From the NCBI GenBank assembly GCA_012729495.1, contig JAAYCZ010000018.1, positions 1 through 64,000 on the forward strand: a stretch of DNA of 64,000 nucleotides, read 5' to 3'. Below are positions 8,096 through 16,046 of the stretch, piece after piece. Position numbers and translations under genes: made by a program. Positions within the stretch are counted from its first letter, which is position 1; every line of letters starts with the position of its first letter. The stretch is from Syntrophomonadaceae bacterium. Lineage in GTDB: Bacteria > Bacillota > Syntrophomonadia > Syntrophomonadales > Syntrophomonadaceae. Below the pieces are notes generated by a model. The model saw only the letters and a list, made by a program, of their open reading frames with translations, made no database searches and was not told where the DNA came from.

Positions 8096-9940
8096 CTAGT
8101 TCAGCTTGTATACTTTGACCGATTTGTCGTTGATAAATACTTCGGCCGTTCCAGTTCCGTAATAATTGATGCTGGTATAAATAATATCCCCGCCTTGATG
8201 CGATTGGTTATAAGATTGACGTTCACCATGCAGGTCGTTAACAATTATTTTTACATTCATGATATTATCGTCACTAGGAAGCTTGAACTGCAGAACTTTG
8301 GTTTTTACCTGCGGCCCGGGACCGGTACTGAGGACGACATTTACCGTGGTTCCTTCTTCAACCATCACCCCGGGTTCAGTGTCTTGTTTAGCGATTTGAT
8401 CAGCCACATAGACAGTACTTTCTTCCCGTTTGATTTCTCCCAGCACCAATTTTTTATCTCCCAATACGGTGCGGGCCTTGTCAATGGTCAGGCCTTTAAG
8501 GTCAGGCATCGACACTCTATCCGGCTGTTTGCCCTGACTGACGACTACATTAATGCTGGTTCCCGCTTCTTGCTTGGTTCCTCTGTCTGGATCCTGTGAA
8601 ATAACCATGCCTTCAGGTTTTTCCTCATCGTACGCCGGATCAATTTTGCCCATGTTCAGACCGACATTGCCCAGTTGGATGACCGCATCTTTTATGTCTA
8701 TACCGGTAATATTGGGTACGGTTATTAATTCTGAGCCCTTGCTGATAACCACTTCTACCTTGCGGCCTTCTTTAACTTTCCTGTTTTTGCCCGGATCCTG
8801 CGATATTACTTCGTCTTTTTCAAATTCACTGCTGTATTCCCTGCCGATAACAGTCATTACCAATCCAACCTTGGTTAGTTCTGTATCCGCCTGTTTAAAA
8901 TCCATGCCCTCAACGTTGGGCACGACCACTTCTTTGCCGAACAACCCCCCGCCGGACAGAAGCACTCCTGACAGCAAGCCTAATAACGCAATAGCTATTA
9001 AAGCTATCCCTACCGGGCTCAATTTTTTCTTCTTTTTCACGTCTTCATCCCCCTCAAACAATATTGGCGCGCCTGCCATTCGGTTTTCATTTCTGCGCTT
9101 ATGTTTATATTCTTCCGGTATTTGCATATTAATACTCAGCAACGCATTGCGCATGTCCTGAGCACTGGCAAATCGCTGCCCGGGATTCTTCTGCATCGCT
9201 TTCATGATAATATTTTCCAGGGCGACCGGAACATCAGGATTTAACTTTCGTGGTGAGGGGACTTCATCATGAATGTGTTTCAAGGCAACCGTGATTGCAC
9301 TGTCAGCATTGAAAGGGGCCCTTCCGGTCAGCATTTCATACAGTACGCAGCCAATGGAATAAATATCGCTGGTGCGGTTGACCGTTTCTCCTCGCGCCTG
9401 CTCGGGGGAAATATAATGAACCGAGCCAACGATATTATTGTTGCCGTAGGTTATGGTGGCATTGCTGATAGCACGGGCAATGCCGAAATCAGCTACTTTG
9501 ACCATGCCATGATCGGTAATTAAAATATTATGCGGTTTTATATCCCGGTGGATGATCCCTTTTTCATGGGCATGATGTACTCCGTCACAGATCATAATGG
9601 CAATATCAACTGCACGTTCAACCGCCAGCGGCGCTTCATTGCTGATAATCTCCTTCAGCGTACGGCCTTCAACCAGTTCCATAACAATATAGTAAATATC
9701 GCCTTCCTGGCCAACATCGTAGATATTAACGATATTGGGATGATTGATCCGGGCTGCAGAAAGAGCTTCGGTCTTGAATTTCTCCACAAAACTTTTATCG
9801 CGGGAGAATTCTTCTTTTAATATTTTAACCGCAACAATCCTGTCCAGTATTCTGCAATGAGCCTTATATACTTTGGCCATACCACCTTCGCCGATAATTT
9901 CCAGCAATTCATAACGGCCTCCGAGAATAATGCTTTCCAA
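8096..9940 (-). CDS. prkC: PASTA-domain serine/threonine protein kinase PrkC
   Basis: A membrane kinase that senses muropeptides and signals for growth, wall metabolism and, in spore formers, germination. Kinase domain is about residues 9-270, with catalytic Lys near 39 (VAVKIL), HRDIKPHN and DFG intact. A juxtamembrane lysine-rich segment and a single membrane helix (about 317-338) follow, then three PASTA repeats, each opening with a VPN/MPD-type motif, and a C-terminal beta-rich tail. TTG 9940 is preferred over TTG 9955 because GGGGGG lies 7 bases upstream. Cotranscribed with its phosphatase. Confidence 0.93.
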   Translation of the reverse strand: MESIILGGRYELLEIIGEGGMAKVYKAHCRILDRIVAVKILKEEFSRDKSFVEKFKTEALSAARINHPNIVNIYDVGQEGDIYYIVMELVEGRTLKEIISNEAPLAVERAVDIAIMICDGVHHAHEKGIIHRDIKPHNILITDHGMVKVADFGIARAISNATITYGNNNIVGSVHYISPEQARGETVNRTSDIYSIGCVLYEMLTGRAPFNADSAITVALKHIHDEVPSPRKLNPDVPVALENIIMKAMQKNPGQRFASAQDMRNALLSINMQIPEEYKHKRRNENRMAGAPILFEGDEDVKKKKKLSPVGIALIAIALLGLLSGVLLSGGGLFGKEVVVPNVEGMDFKQADTELTKVGLVMTVIGREYSSEFEKDEVISQDPGKNRKVKEGRKVEVVISKGSELITVPNITGIDIKDAVIQLGNVGLNMGKIDPAYDEEKPEGMVISQDPDRGTKQEAGTSINVVVSQGKQPDRVSMPDLKGLTIDKARTVLGDKKLVLGEIKREESTVYVADQIAKQDTEPGVMVEEGTTVNVVLSTGPGPQVKTKVLQFKLPSDDNIMNVKIIVNDLHGERQSYNQSHQGGDIIYTSINYYGTGTAEVFINDKSVKVYKLN

Positions 9941-9957
9941 AATATAACCCCCCAAAT

Positions 9958-10665
9958 CTACAAATGTATAAGAATCATGGTTATATTATCATATCCGCCC
10001 CGGGCCAGTGCCAGTTTAAGCAGTTGCTGGCTGGCCTCCTGCGGTTCATTTTTATCTTTAAGCAAATCCCTGATTTCCTGTGGTTTTACCAAATTGCTCA
10101 AACCGTCTGTACACAACAGGATCCAGTCATCGGGGATTAATTTTATCTGATGGATATCTATTTCAACACTTTTATCGACACCCAAAGCCCGGGTTAAAAC
10201 ATGATTGAAGGATTTATAGCGTTCATCATCCTTGTCAATCATTCCGTCTTTACGCATATGTTCGGCCAGAGTATGCTCACAAGTCGGCTTGATGATTTCA
10301 TCAGCGCGAAAAATAAACAAACTGCTATCACCGACATGAGCGATCAGCAATTGTTCATCAAGCATGACCGCTGCGGTCACGGTGGTACCCATTTCATTCA
10401 GCTGTGCATCTGTTTGCCCGGTCTCCCAGATGATGCGATTGGCAGTCTGAACTGCTTTTCCCAATGCTGCCGGCAGATCTTGAATATCGTGGAAAACCAG
10501 TTCTTTATTTATGGTTTCAGTTGCCAGGCGGGAAGCAATATCACCGCCGTGATGGCCTCCCATCCCGTCGCAAACCAGAAACAGATTGCGGTCGGTATCG
10601 ATTAAGTAACTATCTTCGTTTCTTTTGCGTACCAGACCAATATCAGTTATCCCAACTACCTTCAT
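9958..10665 (-). CDS. prpC: PP2C-family serine/threonine phosphatase (PrpC/Stp)
   Basis: A 235-residue metal-dependent phosphatase that reverses PrkC phosphorylation. Family metal-binding motifs are visible: RKRNEDS near 14, VCDGMGGHHGG near 33, HVGDSS near 115, and GLSNLV and GGYDNITMI near the C-terminus. ATG start with GAGGTG seven bases upstream, 17 bases after the rlmN stop. The prkC gene follows directly, the normal pairing. Confidence 0.94.
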   Translation of the reverse strand: MKVVGITDIGLVRKRNEDSYLIDTDRNLFLVCDGMGGHHGGDIASRLATETINKELVFHDIQDLPAALGKAVQTANRIIWETGQTDAQLNEMGTTVTAAVMLDEQLLIAHVGDSSLFIFRADEIIKPTCEHTLAEHMRKDGMIDKDDERYKSFNHVLTRALGVDKSVEIDIHQIKLIPDDWILLCTDGLSNLVKPQEIRDLLKDKNEPQEASQQLLKLALARGGYDNITMILIHL

Positions 10666-10682
10666 ATTTCACCTCAATACAC

Positions 10683-11762
10683 CTACATCTGGCGGTCCTT
10701 TTTGGCGGCCAATTGTCCGCAGGCCGCTTCGATATCCGTTCCCCGTTCTTCGCGTAAAGTAACGTTCAGGCCTCCCGCAGTCAACCACTGGTAAAACTGG
10801 TTTATACGGTTCGAGGCCGGTCTTTTGAAATTCAAACCGCTGACTTCATTATACGGTATTAGGTTGACATTCGCCAATATCGGTTTTAACAGCTTTATCA
10901 TAGCTTCAGCATCTTTTTTGCGGGTATTGACCTCATCCAGCAAAACGTATTCAAAAGTCACGCGGCGGTTGCTTTTCTCCGCATATTCCCTGACGGCCGC
11001 CAGAAGTATTTCCAGGGGATACTTTTTATTTAAAGGTACCAGCTCATTTCTTAATTCATTATCACAGGCATGCAGGGAAATGGCCAGCGTCACCTGCAGA
11101 TCTTCCTGCAGCAGTTTTTTAATCCCGGTAACCTCTCCGGCGGTGGAGATCGTAATATGTCTTTGTCCGATATTAATCCCTTTATGTTCATTCAGCATAT
11201 AAACTGACTTGATCATCTCATCGTAATTGAGCAGCGGTTCGCCCATACCCATATAGACAACATTGGTAATCAGTTCTGTATCATTTCTTTTCAGTCTCTT
11301 GGCCAACTCCCGGCGTGAACTTAATACCTGACCAACAATTTCATAGGCCTGAAGATTGCGCTGAAATCCGCCCGCTCCGGTGGCGCAAAAAGCGCACCCG
11401 ACCGGGCAACCCACCTGGCTGGAAATACATACCGTATATTGGGTATTTTTATCATGGGTCTGGGGAATGATTACGGTTTCAACTCGTTTTTTATCATTCA
11501 TCTCCAGCAGAAACTTACGGGTACCGTCACGGGAAACTCTTTGCTTCAAAAATCGGGGCAGCGAAATTTGGGCCACCTCATCCAATTTATAGCGCAGATC
11601 GCGGGGAAGGTCGCTCATTTCATAAAAGGAAGCGGTCTGCTTCTGGTAAATCCATTTATATAACTGACGGGCGCGGAATTTGGGTTCAGAAATACTGGTG
11701 ACGAAATCTTCCAGCTCTGATTGACTCATGCCCAGCAGTTCAATTTTATTCTGACCGTTCAT
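10683..11762 (-). CDS. rlmN: Dual-specificity 23S rRNA/tRNA adenine-C2 methyltransferase RlmN
   Basis: A radical-SAM enzyme that methylates A2503 of 23S rRNA and A37 of some tRNAs. The cluster-binding CxxxCxxC appears as CPVGCAFC, with the GMGEPLLNY SAM motif and the second catalytic Cys near the C-terminus (ACGQLAA). The ATG at 11762 is chosen (359 residues) because the longer frame extends deep into rsmB; GGAG lies about 12 bases upstream. It overlaps the end of rsmB by 17 bases, consistent with translational coupling. Confidence 0.95.
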   Translation of the reverse strand: MNGQNKIELLGMSQSELEDFVTSISEPKFRARQLYKWIYQKQTASFYEMSDLPRDLRYKLDEVAQISLPRFLKQRVSRDGTRKFLLEMNDKKRVETVIIPQTHDKNTQYTVCISSQVGCPVGCAFCATGAGGFQRNLQAYEIVGQVLSSRRELAKRLKRNDTELITNVVYMGMGEPLLNYDEMIKSVYMLNEHKGINIGQRHITISTAGEVTGIKKLLQEDLQVTLAISLHACDNELRNELVPLNKKYPLEILLAAVREYAEKSNRRVTFEYVLLDEVNTRKKDAEAMIKLLKPILANVNLIPYNEVSGLNFKRPASNRINQFYQWLTAGGLNVTLREERGTDIEAACGQLAAKKDRQM

Positions 11763-13140
11763 TGCTCTCTGTACTCCTTCGCAGGTGTGCATAAAACATA
11801 CCGTCACTTTCGTATTTACCCGGAATGATCGTAAGCCAGCCCCGATCCGCCATTTCCCTATCTTCCTCGTCCAGTGGGAAGGAACTGAGCAGATCCGGGA
11901 AGGGAGCTAAACTAAATTCAGGGTTATGATCAAGAAAGGAGGTTATTATATTTTCGTTTTCAACCGGATTTACAGTACAGGTTGAATAAACCAGAATACC
12001 GCCCGGCGCCGTCATTTTTCCCGCTTTAGTAAGCAAGGCCGACTGCAGTTGGGTTAATGCTTCGATTTCCTGAGGATTTTTGCGCCAGCGCGCATCAGCA
12101 CGCCGATTCAATACTCCCAGTCCTGAACAGGGTGCGTCCAGAAATACCTTCGGCCATAACTTTTTCTCGTCCATTGTCAGGATATCATATTGTTCTGCAT
12201 CAATAATATTGATGCCCAGACGCTGGCAGTTATTATGCAGCAGCGATATTTTATGCGGATACAATTCAACCGCTTTGACCCGACCCTGGTTTTTCATCTT
12301 TTCGGCAAAATGGGTCGCTTTTCCTCCGACACCGCTGCATAAATCCAAAATTTGTTCGCCCGCCTGGGGATTAATTATATCTGCAGCCAGCATGGCCGCT
12401 TCATTTTGGATGTAAAACAACCCTGCCTGATATGAATTCAGGGCGTTAATACTTGCCGGCATGGATTCAACTCTTATTGAATCAGGATGGGACGGGCCGG
12501 GTTTGATTACTACCCCTTCCCCCTGCAATTTCCGGCAAAGGTCTTCTCGATTGGTACGCAAAGTATTGACCCTGAGGGTCAAAAGGGGTTTTTGGTTCAT
12601 ATAAGCCAATATTTTTTCAGTTTGATCAGCGCCGTAACGCTCCAGCCAGAGCTTGACCAGCCATTCCGGCTGGGAATAAAAAACGGACAGATGCGCCAAT
12701 GAGTTGAGCGGCGGATAGGAAAGCTTGTCTTTATTTCTGCTAATATTGCGCAGCACGGCATTGCAAACTCCCGCCATGGTTGGATTAACTTTTTTGCGGG
12801 CAATGGCGACGGCACTGCTGACGCCAGCATAATCAGGAATGCGCTCCATAAATAGAATCTGATAGGCAGCGATACGCAGAATGCTGCGCGCCCAAGGATT
12901 CATTTCAGCAATACTCTTTCTTAGAAACAGATTAAGCACCCAATCCAGGTGCTTAATCATTCTTATGCTGCCATTAACTATTTCGGTGACCAAGTTTTTA
13001 TCACCTGATGACAGTTCAGAACTGCGCAATGCATTTTCCAGGCTCAGGTTGGCGTATGCTCCGTTTTCCATGATGTTATAGACAAGATTTACGGCCATTT
13101 CCCTGGCATCGGTAATATGTGATAGATTCTGATTCTGCAT
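11746..13140 (-). CDS. rsmB: 16S rRNA m5C967 methyltransferase RsmB
   Basis: A 464-residue SAM-dependent methyltransferase with an N-terminal NusB-like RNA-binding domain (about 10-140) and a C-terminal Rossmann domain. SAM motif I is DLCSGVGGKATHFAE, the PC motif is DAPCSGLGVLNRR, and the catalytic TC motif is YSTCTVNPVENE. The ATG has GGGAGTAATAA upstream. Order def-fmt-rsmB-rlmN is standard; here two extra genes lie between fmt and rsmB. Confidence 0.94.
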   Translation of the reverse strand: MQNQNLSHITDAREMAVNLVYNIMENGAYANLSLENALRSSELSSGDKNLVTEIVNGSIRMIKHLDWVLNLFLRKSIAEMNPWARSILRIAAYQILFMERIPDYAGVSSAVAIARKKVNPTMAGVCNAVLRNISRNKDKLSYPPLNSLAHLSVFYSQPEWLVKLWLERYGADQTEKILAYMNQKPLLTLRVNTLRTNREDLCRKLQGEGVVIKPGPSHPDSIRVESMPASINALNSYQAGLFYIQNEAAMLAADIINPQAGEQILDLCSGVGGKATHFAEKMKNQGRVKAVELYPHKISLLHNNCQRLGINIIDAEQYDILTMDEKKLWPKVFLDAPCSGLGVLNRRADARWRKNPQEIEALTQLQSALLTKAGKMTAPGGILVYSTCTVNPVENENIITSFLDHNPEFSLAPFPDLLSSFPLDEEDREMADRGWLTIIPGKYESDGMFYAHLRRSTESNERSE

Positions 13141-13156
13141 TTATTACTCCCTTGCT

Positions 13157-13831
13157 TTAATTATCTGATGAACCGGCAAATATGGCCAGATAATAAAGCA
13201 GATTGGCAATGGCTGAAAGCGCTGCTGCCACATAGGTCAGCGCTGCTGCTCCCAGTACTTTTTTTACCATCGGTACTTCTTGGTTGCTGATGAGCCCGAT
13301 TTGGCTCAGCTGTAATACAGCGCGATTGGAAGCATTGAACTCAACCGGCAAGGTGACGAGATGAAACAACACCACCGCTGAAAACAGCAGGATACCCACC
13401 ATGATCAGATCCGTACTGGCAAAGATCAGCCCAATTAGCAGAATAGGAAAAGATGCGGTGGATGCAAAATTGGTAACCGGAACAATCTTTTGTCTTATTT
13501 CCATCGGTTTATAACCTTGTTGATGCTGGATGGCATGACCCACTTCATGGGCGGCAACCCCTATGGCAGCGATGGAATCGTTATCGTAAACGGTTTCAGA
13601 CAGTCTCAGCACATGGGCCGAGGGATCATAATGGTCAGTCAGACTGCCCCGGATGGCTTCAACATTTACATTATTGATTCCGTTGTTGCGCAGCAGATTA
13701 TAAGCTACATCCCGACCGGTTATCCCTTTCATCGACCTGACTGATGAATATTTGTTAAAGGTCGATTTCACCTTGAATTGAGCATAAATAGAAAGTAGCA
13801 GGGCGGGAAGTATGAAAATCAAATATCCCAT
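13157..13831 (-). CDS. Membrane zinc metallopeptidase, YugP family
   Basis: A 224-residue integral membrane protein with an N-terminal hydrophobic segment (1-17), two or three more near residues 120-160, and the metalloprotease motif HEVGHAIQH near residue 94. This matches the zinc peptidase family of Bacillus YugP, whose substrate is not established. AAAGGAGG lies nine bases before the ATG. The stop is 16 bases before rsmB and the upstream DUF116 gene ends 2 bases before this start, so all belong to one transcript. Confidence 0.82.
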   Translation of the reverse strand: MGYLIFILPALLLSIYAQFKVKSTFNKYSSVRSMKGITGRDVAYNLLRNNGINNVNVEAIRGSLTDHYDPSAHVLRLSETVYDNDSIAAIGVAAHEVGHAIQHQQGYKPMEIRQKIVPVTNFASTASFPILLIGLIFASTDLIMVGILLFSAVVLFHLVTLPVEFNASNRAVLQLSQIGLISNQEVPMVKKVLGAAALTYVAAALSAIANLLYYLAIFAGSSDN

Positions 13832-13833
13832 GG

Positions 13834-14583
13834 TTATCCTCCTTTACACATCATAATTAATGCCTGTTCAACTTTTTCAATATCAACACTGGTATTGCAG
13901 CAGGGCCCGTTAGGTCTGCAGTTTAATACACCGTAAACAGGCAGCGATCCGCTATCCTGAATACCCAGGGAAAGATCTCTTTCACAGGCGACGGCAATCA
14001 CTCCTGCGGGCCGTTTTTCTTTAATTAGTTTACGGGCCAGCGTACCTCCGGTAGCAACCTTGATCATCGCGGAATATTTTTCACTTAGTTCAACCAAATC
14101 ACTGATGCAGCATTTGCCACAATGCTTGCAATTATTGATATCCATGGTTATTTTATGTGGACATTCTGTATTCTGCAGACAATGCGGCAACAGAATCATA
14201 ACCTGTTCGCCATTGAGAGCTATATGTTTTGATTTTACCAGATTATTATTGACTGCGATATACGAAGACCTGATTTTTTCGGCTTTTATCCCCAATACTT
14301 TTCCAATTACAAGGGTAAGCGGGAAAAGCAGTTCACTGGCCAGTTTGGCTATATTATCCAGGGAAGGTATTGTTTTGGAACGTATAATCATAATTACGAT
14401 TGCCAAAATTCCCAAACCCAGTAATAAAAAAAAGCCGCCTAATATGACAGCAAGGATGGCAAGAATCACCTTGCTAAGCTGAGTATTCTGTCTGAACAGT
14501 AATCCGATCACGGGTATAAGTATTATCAGTGCTGCCAGACTGATAAGCAGCAGTCCAATATAAATACGTTTTTTGCTTTCCAT
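13834..14583 (-). CDS. DUF116-family membrane protein with cysteine-rich domain
   Basis: About 249 residues: two hydrophobic segments near the N-terminus (about 7-30 and 40-70), then a cytoplasmic domain with a cysteine cluster (CPHKIT..NNCKHCGKCC), a lone CERD and a final NCRPNGPCCN. This is the DUF116 family, whose function is unknown; the cysteines suggest bound metal or an iron-sulfur cluster (inference). The ATG at 14583 has GGGGA eight bases upstream; an in-frame TTG at 14598 is less likely. It lies between fmt and a YugP-like protease. Confidence 0.75.
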   Translation of the reverse strand: MESKKRIYIGLLLISLAALIILIPVIGLLFRQNTQLSKVILAILAVILGGFFLLLGLGILAIVIMIIRSKTIPSLDNIAKLASELLFPLTLVIGKVLGIKAEKIRSSYIAVNNNLVKSKHIALNGEQVMILLPHCLQNTECPHKITMDINNCKHCGKCCISDLVELSEKYSAMIKVATGGTLARKLIKEKRPAGVIAVACERDLSLGIQDSGSLPVYGVLNCRPNGPCCNTSVDIEKVEQALIMMCKGG

Positions 14584-14619
14584 GCTTACAGTCCCCAAAC
14601 CAAACCTGTTTACAGAAGC

Positions 14620-15552
14620 TTAATTTCCCAGTACATCACCGATTTTAAGCTTGAAACCCTTCAAAAATTCGCTGCTGGCCATTCTCTTTTTGCCGGCTAG
14701 CTGTAAATCACTTATTTCCAGCATCCCCTCGGCGCATTGAACCACTATACCGGTTGGATTAATTGCTGTAATTTCACCCGGGGCGGTACTGATATTTTTA
14801 TCTATTATCTGCGTAGAAAATATCTTGAAACGATGATCACCCAAGGAGGTATAGGCTGCCGGCCTGGGACTCAGGGCTCTGATCTGATTATATATGGTCA
14901 GCGCGGGCTGCTGCCATTTTATTCTTTCTTCTTCGCGACTGATCATATGGGCATAGGTTGCTTTGTGTGAATCCTGTTTGCGCCGTGGGTAAGATCCGCT
15001 TTTTATGACCGCCAGCGTATCAATCAGCAAATCCGCCCCGGCATTGGCCAGAACTTCAGCATAAATGCCGTAATCCATATCCGCACCGATTTTTACCGGC
15101 AACTGCATGATAATATCGCCCGTATCCAAACCTTGATCCATGGCCATGATAGTTACTCCACTTATCGTTTCCCCCGCCATGATTGCCCGTTGGATAGGGG
15201 CAGCACCGCGATAGCGCGGTAACAGGGATGCATGTACGTTTATACACCCAAGTCTCGGGAATTCCAATATTTCAGGCGGAATGATCTGCCCGTAGGATAC
15301 GACCACTATCAAATCAGGATCCCAACTACGTACATAATCAATCGCCTGGTCATCTCTGATTCTTTCCGGCTGATATATTTCCAGCCCATGCTGTAAGGCA
15401 AACTCTTTTATCGGAGAAGGGATAAGCTTTTGTCCTCGCCCGCGGGGACGATCCGGCTGGGTTACTACGCCAATAATTTTAAGTTCCGCCGCCAGCATTT
15501 TTTGCAGCGACGGGATGGAAAATTCGGAAGTCCCCATAAAAACGATTTTCAT
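14620..15552 (-). CDS. fmt: Methionyl-tRNA formyltransferase
   Basis: Formylates initiator methionyl-tRNA using 10-formyltetrahydrofolate. The N-terminal catalytic domain shows MKIVFMGTSEFS, NVHASLLPRYRGAAPIQ (active-site Asn and His) and the GVTIM region; a C-terminal OB fold binds tRNA. The ATG at 15552 gives the usual 310 residues with AGAGGGG seven bases upstream; the longer frame reaching into def is not used. Directly downstream of def, the normal pairing of formylation and deformylation. Confidence 0.96.
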   Translation of the reverse strand: MKIVFMGTSEFSIPSLQKMLAAELKIIGVVTQPDRPRGRGQKLIPSPIKEFALQHGLEIYQPERIRDDQAIDYVRSWDPDLIVVVSYGQIIPPEILEFPRLGCINVHASLLPRYRGAAPIQRAIMAGETISGVTIMAMDQGLDTGDIIMQLPVKIGADMDYGIYAEVLANAGADLLIDTLAVIKSGSYPRRKQDSHKATYAHMISREEERIKWQQPALTIYNQIRALSPRPAAYTSLGDHRFKIFSTQIIDKNISTAPGEITAINPTGIVVQCAEGMLEISDLQLAGKKRMASSEFLKGFKLKIGDVLGN

Positions 15553-15577
15553 TTGTATCCCCTCTTTCCGTGTCCGG

Positions 15578-16033
15578 TTATTTTTCTTTTCTGGTCTGAA
15601 TTGCTTTGTCCGGGAAAAGAATTCCATCCAAATGGTCGATTTCGTGTTGAAATGCCCTGGCCAGTAAATCAGTTGCTTCCATTTCAATTTCTTCCCCGTT
15701 GCGGTTCAGTCCTTTTACTCTAACCTTTTGTGATCTTTTACACCAACCCACCAGATCAGGAACACTTAAACATCCTTCCCGGGCAGTTTGTTCACCCTCA
15801 CGGTAAATAATTTGCGGATTAATCATTTCAATCAACTGATCTCCCGGATCAATGACAATGATTCGTTTGGATACACCGATCTGCGGAGCAGCCAAACCGA
15901 GTCCGTCAGCTGCATACAAAGTATCACGCATATTATCCAGAACCCTAAGGACCCCATCATTTATCTTTTCAACTTTTTGTGCTTTTTGCCTTAATACCGG
16001 ATCAGGTACGGTAACAATCTTGTATACTGCCAA
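15578..16033 (-). CDS. def: Peptide deformylase
   Basis: A 151-residue metalloenzyme that removes the N-formyl group from nascent proteins. All three motifs are present: GLGLAAPQIG near 43, EGCLSVP near 87 (metal Cys) and QHEIDHLDG near 129 (two metal His and catalytic Glu). It starts at TTG with AAGGAGG eight bases upstream. It sits between priA and fmt. Confidence 0.96.
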   Translation of the reverse strand: MAVYKIVTVPDPVLRQKAQKVEKINDGVLRVLDNMRDTLYAADGLGLAAPQIGVSKRIIVIDPGDQLIEMINPQIIYREGEQTAREGCLSVPDLVGWCKRSQKVRVKGLNRNGEEIEMEATDLLARAFQHEIDHLDGILFPDKAIQTRKEK

Positions 16034-16046
16034 TTTATTGTCCTCC

